NCBI GenBank assembly: GCA_947488815.1
Contig: CANLCC010000005.1
Span: 1 to 64,000 of the forward strand
DNA: 64,000 nt
Reading direction: 5' to 3'
From: CAIQIA01 sp945861105
Lineage (GTDB): Bacteria > Cyanobacteriota > Cyanobacteriia > PCC-6307 > Cyanobiaceae
Positions 8,187-17,245 of this stretch are shown here, piece after piece; positions within the stretch are counted from its first letter, which is position 1; every line of letters begins with the position of its first letter. The notes beneath the pieces are model-generated. The model was not told the DNA's origin, made no database searches, and saw only the letters and a list, made by a program, of their open reading frames with translations. The translations under genes and the position numbers were made by a program.

Positions 8187-9093
8187 GGAGCCCCTGACCG
8201 AGGCCTCGGCCCCTGGGTGTGCTCCCACCTGCGGCAGCCACGCCCACACCCTCATCGACCGGCACCTGCGGCGCCTCGGGCACCTGCGGCCGCAGGTGCT
8301 GCACGACCGTGATCCCGAGGATCTGCATCAGCTGCGGGTGTGCCTGCGGCGGCTGCGCACGGTCCTGGACCAGTTCGCACCGGCCCTGGTGCTGCCGTCG
8401 GGGATCGGCCCCCGCCCCATCGCCGCCGTGGCCCGCCGCACGGGCCGCACCCGCGACCTGGATGTGCTGCAGGCCCGGTTGCGCGACGATCTGCTGCCCC
8501 AGCTGCCGGACGACGAGCGGCGACGCCTGCGGGAGGCCCTGGATCGCCTCGGCGAGGTTCGCCGTCGGGCCTTCGCTGATCTGCACAAGGCCCTCGAGCG
8601 GCCTGCCTTCCATCGGCAGCTGCAGCAGCTCGGCCGTTGGCTCGAGGAGCCAGCCTTCACGCCGCTGGGGGAACAGCCCCTGGCCCCCTGGCTGGTGGAC
8701 TGGCGCCTGGCCCTCCTGGCCGATCTGTTTCTGCAACCCGGCTGGTGGGCCGACGATCCCGCCGCGCCGCGGCTGCATGACCTGCGCAAGCGCCTCAAGG
8801 GGGTGCGCTACGGGCTGGAACACCTGGAGGCCTGGTCAACGCCGCCTCTGCAGGCCTGGGTGCTGGAGCTGCGGGAGGCCCAGGACCACCTCGGCGCGCT
8901 GCAGGACCTGGCGGTGCTGCGCCGTTGCCTCGGGCGGGCGCCGGTGCGATGGCGCTGGTCTCGGTCGCCGGCCCTGGCGGCACTGCTGCAGCACGAGGAA
9001 GGGCTGCACTGGGGCCGCTGGCAGCAGCAGGCCGCCGGCCTGAGCGATGCCGCCGGCCGTGCCCGGGTGCAGCAACTGGTGCTGGAGACCTAG
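8185..9093 (+). CDS. CHAD domain-containing protein
   Basis: This 302-residue soluble protein consists of one CHAD domain, a helical bundle rich in conserved His and Arg that binds polyphosphate. The two half-repeats are visible as DLHQLRVCLRRLRTVLDQF near residues 47-65 and LHDLRKRLKGVRYGLEHL near 195-212. No CYTH phosphatase domain is attached. The role is probably in handling polyphosphate granules, inferred from the family only. The ATG at 8185 is set by the upstream repeat carrying the SD sequence. Confidence 0.88.
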   Translation: MEPLTEASAPGCAPTCGSHAHTLIDRHLRRLGHLRPQVLHDRDPEDLHQLRVCLRRLRTVLDQFAPALVLPSGIGPRPIAAVARRTGRTRDLDVLQARLRDDLLPQLPDDERRRLREALDRLGEVRRRAFADLHKALERPAFHRQLQQLGRWLEEPAFTPLGEQPLAPWLVDWRLALLADLFLQPGWWADDPAAPRLHDLRKRLKGVRYGLEHLEAWSTPPLQAWVLELREAQDHLGALQDLAVLRRCLGRAPVRWRWSRSPALAALLQHEEGLHWGRWQQQAAGLSDAAGRARVQQLVLET

Positions 9094-9116
9094 GGTGGCG
9101 CCCCCTGCGGCGGCAG

Positions 9117-9425
9117 ATGCACGCCCTCTCGTTTCACACCTGGGTCATCCACGTCAGCTCGGTGCTCGAGTGGCTTCTGGCCATCGGGGCCGTCGTGAGC
9201 TGGGGCCGCCTCAGGGGTGAGCCCGAATGGCGCTGGCTGGCCCTGGCGATGCTGCCCGCCCTGGCCAGCGCCCTCTGCGCCTGCACCTGGCATGTGTACG
9301 ACAACGCGCCGGAACTCCACGGCCTGGTGACTCTGCAGGCTGCCCTCACCCTGATCGGCAACACCGCCCTCGCCGTTGCCGCCTGGCACCTGTGGCGGCG
9401 GCGCACCCCCGTCCCCCGGCCTTGA
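9117..9425 (+). CDS. DUF2499 (Ycf49-like) membrane protein
   Basis: This 102-residue protein has about three membrane segments and the conserved opening SFHTWVIHVSSVLEWL, followed by TWHVYDNAPEL. These match DUF2499, known in algal plastids as Ycf49. The function is unknown, but the family is limited to oxygenic phototrophs. It lies 5 bp before a DUF3593 gene and close to psaK, a neighbourhood that suggests a thylakoid role. The ATG at 9117 is used; the longer open frame upstream lies inside the CHAD gene. Confidence 0.85.
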   Translation: MHALSFHTWVIHVSSVLEWLLAIGAVVSWGRLRGEPEWRWLALAMLPALASALCACTWHVYDNAPELHGLVTLQAALTLIGNTALAVAAWHLWRRRTPVPRP

Positions 9426-9430
9426 CCGCC

Positions 9431-9739
9431 ATGGATCCGGCCCCTGCGCTCTTCGCCGCTTCGCTGGCCCCCTACCTGGCCTTTCTCTGGTTTGCCCGTC
9501 GCAGTGGCCGTTTCCCCCCCCTGGCCCTGGCGGGGTTTGCCCTCACCCTGCTCTTCGTGCTGGTGACCATTGCTGCCGCCGTGGTCGCCAAGCTGCGTTT
9601 CGGGGCTGAACTCGCCGATGTGGATGCACTGCACGGTGGTGCAGAAGCCTTTCTGAGCCTCAGCAACCTGGTGCTGCTGCTGGGTTTCGCCGCAGACTCC
9701 GCCCGACCGCAGCATCGCGACGATGGTCCGGCCGGGTGA
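9431..9739 (+). CDS. DUF3593 membrane protein
   Basis: This 102-residue membrane protein begins MDPAPALFAASLAPYLAFLW and carries roughly three hydrophobic segments with the conserved stretch ADVDALHGGAEAFLSLSNL. It matches DUF3593, a family of unknown function in cyanobacteria and plastids that commonly sits next to DUF2499. The two genes are almost contiguous and probably work together. Confidence 0.82.
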   Translation: MDPAPALFAASLAPYLAFLWFARRSGRFPPLALAGFALTLLFVLVTIAAAVVAKLRFGAELADVDALHGGAEAFLSLSNLVLLLGFAADSARPQHRDDGPAG

Positions 9740-9812
9740 ACAACTCTTACGGCCTGCCGCGCTGGGCGGCCCCTGCACGGATGATCGGGCAGGCTCCAGG
9801 ACCCCTTCCTCG

Positions 9813-10088
9813 ATGACCGTGCTTCCTTCCCTCATCAGCCCCGTGCTGGCCCTCACCCCCGCCGCCGTGTCCTGGACCCCCAAGGTGGGTCTGGTCATGG
9901 TGCTCTGCAACGTCATCGCCATTGCCATCGGCAAGGCGACGATCCAGAAGCCCAACGAGGGTCTGGCGCTGCCCAACAACAGCTTCTTCGGTGGCTTCGG
10001 CCATGGCGCCATGCTGGCCACCACCAGCCTGGGTCACATCCTCGGCATCGGCGCCATCCAGGGCCTGGCCGCCCAGGGTCTGCTCTGA
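9813..10088 (+). CDS. psaK: Photosystem I reaction centre subunit PsaK
   Basis: This 91-residue thylakoid protein matches PsaK, a two-helix peripheral subunit of PSI that helps bind antenna chlorophyll. The first helix is VGLVMVLCNVIAIAIGK, followed by the conserved loop PNEGLALPNNSFFGGFGHG and a second helix ending LGIGAIQGL. An N-terminal extension rich in hydrophobic residues resembles the presequence seen in other PsaK proteins. A strong hairpin follows the stop codon. Confidence 0.93.
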   Translation: MTVLPSLISPVLALTPAAVSWTPKVGLVMVLCNVIAIAIGKATIQKPNEGLALPNNSFFGGFGHGAMLATTSLGHILGIGAIQGLAAQGLL

Positions 10089-10104
10089 AGTTCCCACCAC
10101 GATG

Positions 10105-10139
10105 ACGGCCGCCGGATCCCTCGGGACTCCGGCGGCCGT
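10105..10139 (+). terminator. Hairpin between psaK and dxs, probable terminator
   Basis: A perfect 12-bp GC-rich stem (10105-10116 pairing with 10128-10139) lies between the convergent psaK and dxs genes. There is no real T run after it on either strand, so it may act as a weak bidirectional terminator or as a 3'-end stabiliser of the psaK mRNA. Confidence 0.6.
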
Positions 10140-10159
10140 TCCATCCAGTTGGCCCCGGT

Positions 10160-12091
10160 TCAGATCGGCACCGCCGCGCCCATGCCTGTGGTTGTTGCCA
10201 TCCCCAGTTCGGAGGCGAACCGCTCCAGGATCCTCTGGGCCATCTGGGGAGGGGTGAGGCCAAGGCTCAGCTTGGATTCATCCGGACTGGCGTGATCCAC
10301 CAGCTGGTCGGGGATGCCCAGCCGCAGCACGGGCACCCGGATGTCGTGGTCATTGAATGACTCGAGCAGGGCGGCCCCGAATCCACCCGCCAGGCAGCCC
10401 TCCTCGAAGGTGACCACCCGACCGATGCGCCGGGCCATCGGCAGCAGCAGGGTCTCGTCCAGGGGGCGCAGGAAGCGAGCATTCACCACAGCCGCACGCA
10501 CCCCCTGTTCCTGCAGCAGGCCGGCCGTGGCCATGGCCGGTTCCACCATGGCGCCGTAGGCCACCAGCAGCAGATCATCCCCTTCGGCAAGCTGCTCGGC
10601 ACGGCCGATCTCGAGGGGCTCCCAGCCGTCCTCCACCAGGGGGACGCCCACCCCTTCGCCCCGGGGAATGCGGATGGCGGTGGGGCCATCGTGCTGCAGG
10701 CAGGTGACGAGCATCCGCTGCAGTTCGGCCTCATCCTTGGGGGCCATCACCGTGAAGTTGGGCACGCAGCGTAGATAGCTGATGTCGTATTGCCCCTGGT
10801 GGGTGGGTCCATCGGCCCCCACCACCCCGGCTCGGTCGAGCACAAAGGTCACGGGCAGGTTCTGGATGCCCACGTCGTGGATGAGCTGGTCATAGGCCCG
10901 CTGCAGGAACGTGCTGTAGATGGCCACCACCGGTCGCAGACCGTCGCAGGCCATCCCGGCCGCCAGGGTGACGGCGTGCTGTTCGGCGATGCCCACGTCG
11001 ATGCACTGATCGGGTACCGCCTTCTGGAGCAGATCCAGACCGGTGCCGGTGGCCATGGCGGCGGTGATGCCCACCACCCGCCGGTCCTGTTCACAGAGCT
11101 TGACGAGGGTCTGGCCGAAGACCTTGCTGTAGCTGGGGGGCTTGGGGCGCTTGGCGGGGAAGGCCTTGCCGGTGGCCAGGTCAAACGGGGACTGGGCGTG
11201 GTAGCCCACCTGGTCGGCTTCGGCGTAGGGATACCCCTTCCCTTTGGTGGTGGCCACATGCACCAGCACCGGCCCCTCGCTGCGGTGGGCCTCCTGGAAC
11301 GTGCGCACCATGGCAGCGATGTCGTGGCCGTCGACGGGGCCCATGTAGGTGAAGCCCAGTTCTTCGAACACCGCTCCCACCTTCGGCACCGCCAGTCGCC
11401 GCATGCCTTCGCGCAGGCGGCTCAGCTCGGAGGGGATCTGGCCGTGCAGGAAGGGGAGGTGGCGCACGGCCTCCTCGGCACTCTCCGAAAGGAACTGCAC
11501 CGGCGGGCTGAGCCGCATGCGGTTCAGGTGGTTGGAGAGGGCCCCCACCGGGGGCGAGATCGACATGTCGTTGTCGTTCAGCACCACCAGCAGGCGGGTG
11601 CGGGGCAGATGGCCGGCGTGGTTGATGGCTTCGAGGGCCATGCCGCCGGTGAGGGCCCCGTCACCGATGACGGCCACGCATTTGTGGGTCTGGCCCAGGC
11701 GGTCGCGGGCCATGGCCATGCCAAGGGCCGCCGAGATGCTCGTGGAGGCGTGCCCGGCACCGAAATGATCGAAGCGGCTCTCGCAGCGCTTCAGATATCC
11801 GGCGATGCCCCCCTTCTGGCGCAGGGTGTGGAAACGGCCGTAGCGACCGGTCACCAGCTTGTGGGGGTAGGCCTGGTGCCCCACATCCCAGACGACGCGA
11901 TCCTTGTCCAGGTCAAGGGTCTGGTACAGGGCCAGGGTCAGTTCCACCACCCCGAGCCCGGGACCGAGGTGACCACCGCTGGTGGCCACGGTTTCGAGAT
12001 GCTTCTCGCGGATCTGCCGGGCGATTGCTTCGAGTTCCGCGGTGCTGAGACCGTGCAGCTGGTTGGGATGGCTCAGCTCGCTGAGGTGCAT
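10160..12091 (-). CDS. dxs: 1-deoxy-D-xylulose-5-phosphate synthase
   Basis: This 643-residue thiamine-diphosphate enzyme joins pyruvate and glyceraldehyde 3-phosphate in the first step of the MEP isoprenoid pathway. It supplies precursors for carotenoids, the phytyl chain of chlorophyll and quinones. Family landmarks are LSHPNQLHGLS, the catalytic HQAYPHKLVTGR, the ThDP motif GDGALTGGMALEAINHAG, and the transketolase pyrimidine domain with GADGPTHQGQYD. Length and ends are normal. It is transcribed convergently with psaK. Confidence 0.97.
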   Translation of the reverse strand: MHLSELSHPNQLHGLSTAELEAIARQIREKHLETVATSGGHLGPGLGVVELTLALYQTLDLDKDRVVWDVGHQAYPHKLVTGRYGRFHTLRQKGGIAGYLKRCESRFDHFGAGHASTSISAALGMAMARDRLGQTHKCVAVIGDGALTGGMALEAINHAGHLPRTRLLVVLNDNDMSISPPVGALSNHLNRMRLSPPVQFLSESAEEAVRHLPFLHGQIPSELSRLREGMRRLAVPKVGAVFEELGFTYMGPVDGHDIAAMVRTFQEAHRSEGPVLVHVATTKGKGYPYAEADQVGYHAQSPFDLATGKAFPAKRPKPPSYSKVFGQTLVKLCEQDRRVVGITAAMATGTGLDLLQKAVPDQCIDVGIAEQHAVTLAAGMACDGLRPVVAIYSTFLQRAYDQLIHDVGIQNLPVTFVLDRAGVVGADGPTHQGQYDISYLRCVPNFTVMAPKDEAELQRMLVTCLQHDGPTAIRIPRGEGVGVPLVEDGWEPLEIGRAEQLAEGDDLLLVAYGAMVEPAMATAGLLQEQGVRAAVVNARFLRPLDETLLLPMARRIGRVVTFEEGCLAGGFGAALLESFNDHDIRVPVLRLGIPDQLVDHASPDESKLSLGLTPPQMAQRILERFASELGMATTTGMGAAVPI

Positions 12092-12194
12092 GCGCTCGGT
12101 TCACCGGCGGGCCGAATCTAGAACCCCTCCCCCGCCCCCGGTGCCGCCGATCACACCGGGGCTGAGGATGGCGGCAGCGCAGTGGCCGTGGGCG

Positions 12195-13718
12195 ATGGCA
12201 ACGGGTTACCTGGAACGGATTCTGCGGGCCAGGGTCTATGACGTGGCGATCGAATCCCCCCTGGAGCCGGCCCGGCGCCTGTCCGACCGGCTGGGCCAGC
12301 GGGTGATGCTCAAACGCGAGGACCTGCAGCCCGTCTTCTCGTTCAAGCTCCGCGGGGCCTACAACCGCATGGTGCAGCTCAGCGACGACCAGCGCAGCTG
12401 TGGTGTGATCGCGGCCAGTGCCGGCAACCACGCCCAGGGGGTGGCCCTGGCGGCGGGCAGCCTCGGCTGCCCGGCGGTGATCGTGATGCCCCGCACCACC
12501 CCTGAGACCAAAGTGGCAGCCGTGGGTCGCCTCGGGGCCGATGTGCTGCTCCACGGCGACACCTACGACGAGGCCCAGGAGCGGGCCCGGGAGCTGGAGG
12601 TCGAACGGGGGCTGACGTTCATTCACCCCTTCGATGACCCCGAGGTGATTGCCGGCCAGGGCACCATCGGCATGGAGATCCTGCGCCAGTGCCCCCGGCC
12701 CCCTGATGCCATCTACCTGGCGGTGGGCGGCGGCGGCCTGATTGCCGGGGTCGGCGCCTATGTGAAGGCCCTCTGGCCCCAGGTCGAGATCATCGGTGTC
12801 GAACCGGTGGAGGCTGATGCCATGACCCGGTCCCTGGCTGCCGGCGAGCGGGTGCGGCTCGAGCGGGTGGGCCTGTTCGCCGATGGCGTGGCCGTCCGGG
12901 AGGTGGGGGTCGAGACCTTCCGGCTCTGCCGACAGGTGGTGGATCGCATGGTCACCGTCGACACCGATGCCATCTGTGCCGCCATCAAGGATGTGTTCGA
13001 AGACACCCGCTCGATCCTCGAACCCGCCGGCGCCCTGGCCGTGGCGGGGCTCAAGGCCGAGGCCGGCCAGCGGCCCCCCGGCCAGCTGCTGGTGGCGGTG
13101 GCCTGTGGGGCCAACATGAATTTCGAACGTCTGCGCTTCGTCGCCGAACGGGCCGAGCTGGGGGAACAGCGTGAGGCGATGCTGGCGGTCGAGATTCCAG
13201 AGCAGCCCGGCAGTCTGCGCCGGTTCTGCCGCCACCTCGGGGGCCGCAGCCTCACCGAATTCAGCTACCGCCGCGCCGAGGGGGCCCGGGCCCACATCTT
13301 CGTGGGGGTCCGCATCGAGGATCGCCAGGACCGGCGCCAGCTGCTCGAGACCCTCACGGCCGCCGGTTTTCCCTGTGTCGACCTCAGCGATGACGAGCTG
13401 GCCAAGCTGCATCTGCGCCACATGGTGGGGGGCCGCCGGCCCCGGGACGCGGCCGCCGCCGCCGTGCAGGAACGCCTCTACCGCTTTGAATTTCCCGAAC
13501 GTCCAGGGGCGCTGCTCGATTTCGTCAACGCCCTGCATCCGGCCTGGACGATCAGCATCTTTCACTACCGCAACCACGGTTCCGATGTCGGCCGCATCGT
13601 CGTGGGGGTCGAGGTGCCCGAAGCCGACGGGCGGGCCTGGGAGGCGGTGTTGACCGAACTCGGCTTCCCCTGGCGGGAGGAAACCGCCAATCCGGCCTAC
13701 CGACTCTTCCTTGCCTGA
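12195..13718 (+). CDS. ilvA: Threonine ammonia-lyase, biosynthetic
   Basis: This 507-residue PLP enzyme converts threonine to 2-oxobutanoate, the entry step of isoleucine synthesis. The PLP lysine is K51 in VFSFKLRGAYNRM, the glycine loop is AVGGGGLIAGV, and two C-terminal ACT-like regulatory regions (EIPEQPGSLRRFCRHL and EFPERPGALLDFVNAL) are present, indicating the feedback-regulated biosynthetic form. The ATG at 12195 matches the usual YLERILRA opening; an in-frame ATG at 12168 is a second possibility. Confidence 0.95.
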   Translation: MATGYLERILRARVYDVAIESPLEPARRLSDRLGQRVMLKREDLQPVFSFKLRGAYNRMVQLSDDQRSCGVIAASAGNHAQGVALAAGSLGCPAVIVMPRTTPETKVAAVGRLGADVLLHGDTYDEAQERARELEVERGLTFIHPFDDPEVIAGQGTIGMEILRQCPRPPDAIYLAVGGGGLIAGVGAYVKALWPQVEIIGVEPVEADAMTRSLAAGERVRLERVGLFADGVAVREVGVETFRLCRQVVDRMVTVDTDAICAAIKDVFEDTRSILEPAGALAVAGLKAEAGQRPPGQLLVAVACGANMNFERLRFVAERAELGEQREAMLAVEIPEQPGSLRRFCRHLGGRSLTEFSYRRAEGARAHIFVGVRIEDRQDRRQLLETLTAAGFPCVDLSDDELAKLHLRHMVGGRRPRDAAAAAVQERLYRFEFPERPGALLDFVNALHPAWTISIFHYRNHGSDVGRIVVGVEVPEADGRAWEAVLTELGFPWREETANPAYRLFLA

Positions 13719-13745
13719 CCGGGCGGGCCCGCTACGGTGCCGCCC

Positions 13746-14255
13746 ATGGATGCACTCGATCTCTCCCTGCCGGCGCGGCTGGAGGCGATCCTCTACCTCA
13801 AGGGCCGCAGCCTGGCGCTGGCGGAACTGAGCACCCTGGCCCGTTGCAGCCCCGACCAGGCCGAGCTGGGGTTGCTCACCCTCATGGCCGATTACGCCCA
13901 CCGGGACACCGCCCTGGAAATCCGCCAGGACGGGGCGGGTTACGCGCTGCAGCTGCGGGCCGATCTGGCCGATCTGGTGCACGAGCTGGTGCCGGTCGAT
14001 CTGGGCACCGCCACCCTGCGCACCCTGGCCACGGTGGCGCTCAAAGGGCGGCTGCTGCAGTCTGAACTCGTCGAACTGCGAGGCAGTGGTGCCTACGACC
14101 ACATCCGCGAACTGCTTGAACAGGGTTTCATCGAGCGGCGACGGCAGAGCGACGGCCGTTCCTTCTGGATCAGCCTCACGGAGAAGTTCCACCGCACCTT
14201 CGCCGTGGGGCAGCCCGGCGCCCTCCAGGCCACTGCCGCCGACCCGGCTGAATAG
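13746..14255 (+). CDS. scpB: Segregation and condensation protein B
   Basis: This 169-residue protein matches ScpB, a winged-helix subunit of the SMC-ScpAB condensin that organises the chromosome. Landmarks are LPARLEAILYLKGRSL at the N-terminus, ALEIRQDGAGYALQLR in the first winged helix, and ELRGSGAYDHIRELLEQGFIE in the second. A GTG at 13737 would add three residues; the ATG at 13746 fits the family better. No scpA or smc gene is nearby. Confidence 0.9.
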   Translation: MDALDLSLPARLEAILYLKGRSLALAELSTLARCSPDQAELGLLTLMADYAHRDTALEIRQDGAGYALQLRADLADLVHELVPVDLGTATLRTLATVALKGRLLQSELVELRGSGAYDHIRELLEQGFIERRRQSDGRSFWISLTEKFHRTFAVGQPGALQATAADPAE

Positions 14256-14296
14256 AGTCCGTGAGTCGACGCCTGTTCCTGCGCCACCACCGCCCC

Positions 14297-14587
14297 ATGA
14301 CCCTGAGTTATCTCTTCTCGGTGCTGGCCCAGACCCTCAGCATCTACAGCCTCATCCTGGTGGTGCGCCTCGTGCTCACCTGGTTCCCCAACCTGCCCTG
14401 GGAGAACCCGGTGCTGTCGGCCATCAGTGCCATCTGCGATCCCTACCTCAATGTCTTCCGGGGGCTGATTCCGCCCCTCGGCGGCCTTGATCTCTCGCCG
14501 CTGCTGGCCCTGCTGGCCCTGCAGCTCTCCGGTGGACTGCTGGAGCAGCTGGCGGGGGCCATGGGCCCGTCCCTGGCCGGTTGGTGA
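14297..14587 (+). CDS. YggT family membrane protein (Ycf19-like)
   Basis: This 96-residue membrane protein has two to three hydrophobic segments and the conserved YggT core RLVLTWFPNLPWENP followed by CDPYLNVFRGLIPPLGGLDLSPLLA. YggT/Ycf19 proteins in cyanobacteria and plastids have been linked to nucleoid distribution and membrane protein organisation; the exact role is unsettled. The ATG at 14297 is preferred to a GTG at 14261. It follows scpB by 41 bp. Confidence 0.88.
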   Translation: MTLSYLFSVLAQTLSIYSLILVVRLVLTWFPNLPWENPVLSAISAICDPYLNVFRGLIPPLGGLDLSPLLALLALQLSGGLLEQLAGAMGPSLAGW

Positions 14588-14588
14588 C

Positions 14589-15080
14589 TCAGGAGTCGGC
14601 CAGGGCCTCCTCCAGGGGCAGCAGTTCCTGGTCATCCCTGACCCGGGCCCGCACCGGAGCCCGGAATCCCCGGGCCTTCAGCTGACCCACCTGCAGCGGC
14701 CCTGCCGTGCCCGCCGGCACCGACAGCCGCAGGGCCACTTCGGACACCCCCGGGGGCACGTCGCCGATGGACCCCAGACGGGTGCGATTGGGCAGCACCG
14801 ACTCGCCGCTGGCGTCGACCACCCGTCCGAACATGTCGGTGTCGACCACGGCCTGCCTGCCGGGGTTGTCGACCGTGGCCCGCAGGGCCCAGCAGCTGGC
14901 CCCGATGGGCCGCCGCAGATCGCTCTGGGCGGCGGCATCGGCGGCAGGGCAGGGTTCAAGGCTGATCAGCTTCACCTGCAGGTCCGCCGCCCAGGCGGGC
15001 GCTGCGGCCAGCAGGGCCGCCAGGGCCAGGGCGGCCAGGGTGTTCAGCAGTGGTGCCGCGAGGCTTGCCAGGGCTGTCAT
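14589..15080 (-). CDS. Exported conserved protein of unknown function
   Basis: This 163-residue protein has a clear signal peptide ending near AAAPAWAADLQ. The mature part is a small beta-rich domain with two Cys (EPCPAA and ASCWALRA) that could form a disulfide, and the motif VDNPGRQAVVDTDMFGRVVD. I do not recognise a characterised family. Its start overlaps the stop of the MazG-like gene by 4 bp (ATGA), so the two are translationally coupled. Confidence 0.7.
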   Translation of the reverse strand: MTALASLAAPLLNTLAALALAALLAAAPAWAADLQVKLISLEPCPAADAAAQSDLRRPIGASCWALRATVDNPGRQAVVDTDMFGRVVDASGESVLPNRTRLGSIGDVPPGVSEVALRLSVPAGTAGPLQVGQLKARGFRAPVRARVRDDQELLPLEEALADS

Positions 15081-15406
15081 CGCCGGTCCCCCGAGCCACG
15101 GATGGCGTCGCGATCGGCCCGGTCAGCCAGCTTCGCCAGGTTGGCGCTGGCGATCTCCTCCAGGCTCAGACCCAGTTCGTGGGCCAGCTGGGCGACGTAC
15201 CACAGCACATCCCCGAGCTCGAGGCCGATGGCCTGGCGTCGCTCCGGCGAGAACACCCCCCCGTCGTCGCGCAGCACCTTCTTGACCTTGTCGGCCACCT
15301 CCCCGGCCTCACCGCAGAGCCCCAGGGTCGGATAGAGGGGGTTGGACCCCCGCTCGGGGTAAAGGGCCGTGCGGCCTGCGGCCTGCTGGTAGGCGTTGAG
15401 ATCCAT
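15077..15406 (-). CDS. MazG-like nucleotide pyrophosphohydrolase
   Basis: This 109-residue protein is a single all-alpha NTP pyrophosphatase domain of the MazG/RS21-C6 type. The metal-binding acidic residues are seen in LCGEAGEVADKVKK and ELGDVLWYVAQLAHE. Such enzymes hydrolyse (d)NTPs to monophosphates to clean up non-canonical nucleotides. The start is the ATG at 15406 (MDLNAYQQAAGRTALYP); upstream open frame lies antisense to pyk and is ignored. It is followed with a 4-bp overlap by the exported protein gene. Confidence 0.87.
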   Translation of the reverse strand: MDLNAYQQAAGRTALYPERGSNPLYPTLGLCGEAGEVADKVKKVLRDDGGVFSPERRQAIGLELGDVLWYVAQLAHELGLSLEEIASANLAKLADRADRDAIRGSGDRR

Positions 15407-15436
15407 CGGGCAGGGGTCGAGGTGGTAGCTTCCGCC

Positions 15437-17239
15437 ATGGTTCCGGCTCCGTTGATGGCCCTGCCCGATCTGAAGCGACGCACCAAGATTGTCGCCACCA
15501 TCGGCCCGGCCACGGAATCGCCGGAGCGGATCCGTGAGCTCATCCTGGCCGGCGCCACGACCTTCCGGCTGAACTTCTCCCACGGCGACCACGAAGAACA
15601 CGCCCAGCGGGCCGCCACCATCCGCCAGGTGGCCCATCAGATGGGCGTCCACGTGGGGATTCTCCAGGACCTGCAGGGTCCCAAGATCCGTCTCGGCCGA
15701 TTCGTTGATGGACCCATCACCCTGGCCCAGGGGAGCAGCTTTGCCCTCACCAGCCGGGAGGTGTCCTGCGACCACCAGATCGCCACGGTGACCTACGACC
15801 GCCTGGCGGATGAGGTCTCCCCAGGCAGTCGGATCATGCTCGACGACGGCAAGGTGGAGATGGCGGTCGACTGGGTCGACCAGGCTGACCAGACCCTGCA
15901 CTGCAAGGTCACCGTCGGCGGTGTGCTCTCCAACAACAAGGGGGTCAACTTCCCGGACGTGCAGCTGTCGATCCGGGCCCTCACGGCCAAGGATCGCCAC
16001 GACCTGGCCTTCGGGCTGCAGCTTGGGGTCGACTGGGTGGCCCTCAGCTTCGTGCGCAATCCTTCCGATCTGCAGGAGATCCGCGAGCTGATCCGCACCC
16101 TTGGGTATGCCACCCCGGTGGTGGCCAAGATCGAGAAATTCGAGGCGATCGACCAGATCGACGCGATCCTGCCCCTCTGCGACGGGGTGATGGTGGCCCG
16201 CGGCGACCTCGGTGTCGAGATGCCTGCCGAAGAGGTGCCCCTGCTGCAGAAGGAGCTGATCCGCAAGGCCAACTCCATGGGCATCCCGATCATCACGGCC
16301 ACCCAGATGCTGGACAGCATGGCCACCAATCCCCGCCCCACCAGGGCTGAGGTGAGCGACGTGGCGAACGCCATCCTTGATGGCACGGACGCCGTGATGC
16401 TGTCCAACGAGACCGCCGTGGGCCAGCATCCGGTCGAGGCGGTGGCGACCATGGCGCGCATCGCGCGACGGATCGAACAGGACTATCCCAACCGCCAGCT
16501 CGAGACCCAGCTGGCCAGCACCATCCCCAATGCCATCAGCCAGGCGGTGAGCAGCATCGCCAACCAGCTGGATGCCGCCGCCATCCTTCCCCTGACCAAG
16601 AGCGGTGCCACCGCCCGCAACGTCAGCAAGTTCCGCCCCTCGACCCCCATCCTTGCCATCACGGCCGATGTGCAGGTGGCGCGGCAGCTGCAGCTGGTGT
16701 GGGGGGTGACCCCGCTGCTGATCGGCAACCAGTCGTCCACCAGCCGCACCTTCACCCTGGCCATGGGGGTCGCCCAGCAGGAGGGCCTGCTGCGGGAGGG
16801 GGATCTGGTAGTGCAGACCGCTGGCACACTCACCGGTGTGAGCGGTTCCACCGACCTGGTCAAGGTGGGCATCGTCTCGGCGGTGCTGGGCCGTGGCGTC
16901 GGCTTCGGCACCCGTTCGGTCTGCGGTCAGGTGCGCCTGGCCACCTCACCGGAGGAGGCCGCCCGCCTCGAACCCGGTGAGATTCTTGTGGTGTCCCAGA
17001 CGAGTGCCTCCTACCTCGAGGCGATCCGCCGAGCCGGTGGTCTGATCACCGAGGAACCCGGCAGCCAGAGCCATGCCGCCGTCATCGCCCAGCGCCTGGG
17101 GATCCCGGTGATCGTCGGCGTGAACGACGTCACCCGCGACGTCCGTGATGGCGAGGTGGTGACGCTGGATGTGCGGCAGGGCGTCGTCCACCGCGGGACC
17201 CACGTTCTCGATCCCTACAGTGTTGATCCTCTGCGCTGA
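15437..17239 (+). CDS. pyk: Pyruvate kinase with C-terminal PEP-utiliser domain
   Basis: This 600-residue enzyme makes pyruvate and ATP from PEP and ADP. The barrel begins RRTKIVATIGPATESPERI, has the active-site segment VAKIEKFEAIDQID and the signature MVARGDLGVEMP, then the ADP and K+ sites (ATQMLDSM). Unlike the 470-residue E. coli enzyme it carries an extra C-terminal swivelling domain with GGLITEEPGSQSHAAVIAQR, as in Bacillus and cyanobacterial long-form enzymes. The ATG at 15437 is used; an in-frame ATG at 15455 is possible. Confidence 0.96.
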   Translation: MVPAPLMALPDLKRRTKIVATIGPATESPERIRELILAGATTFRLNFSHGDHEEHAQRAATIRQVAHQMGVHVGILQDLQGPKIRLGRFVDGPITLAQGSSFALTSREVSCDHQIATVTYDRLADEVSPGSRIMLDDGKVEMAVDWVDQADQTLHCKVTVGGVLSNNKGVNFPDVQLSIRALTAKDRHDLAFGLQLGVDWVALSFVRNPSDLQEIRELIRTLGYATPVVAKIEKFEAIDQIDAILPLCDGVMVARGDLGVEMPAEEVPLLQKELIRKANSMGIPIITATQMLDSMATNPRPTRAEVSDVANAILDGTDAVMLSNETAVGQHPVEAVATMARIARRIEQDYPNRQLETQLASTIPNAISQAVSSIANQLDAAAILPLTKSGATARNVSKFRPSTPILAITADVQVARQLQLVWGVTPLLIGNQSSTSRTFTLAMGVAQQEGLLREGDLVVQTAGTLTGVSGSTDLVKVGIVSAVLGRGVGFGTRSVCGQVRLATSPEEAARLEPGEILVVSQTSASYLEAIRRAGGLITEEPGSQSHAAVIAQRLGIPVIVGVNDVTRDVRDGEVVTLDVRQGVVHRGTHVLDPYSVDPLR

Positions 17240-17245
17240 TCTCCT

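Noticed and set aside
11913..14192. Minus-strand open frame of 759 codons
   Set aside because: It is antisense to ilvA and scpB, which are unambiguous, and its sequence is low-complexity Gly/His/Gln-rich.
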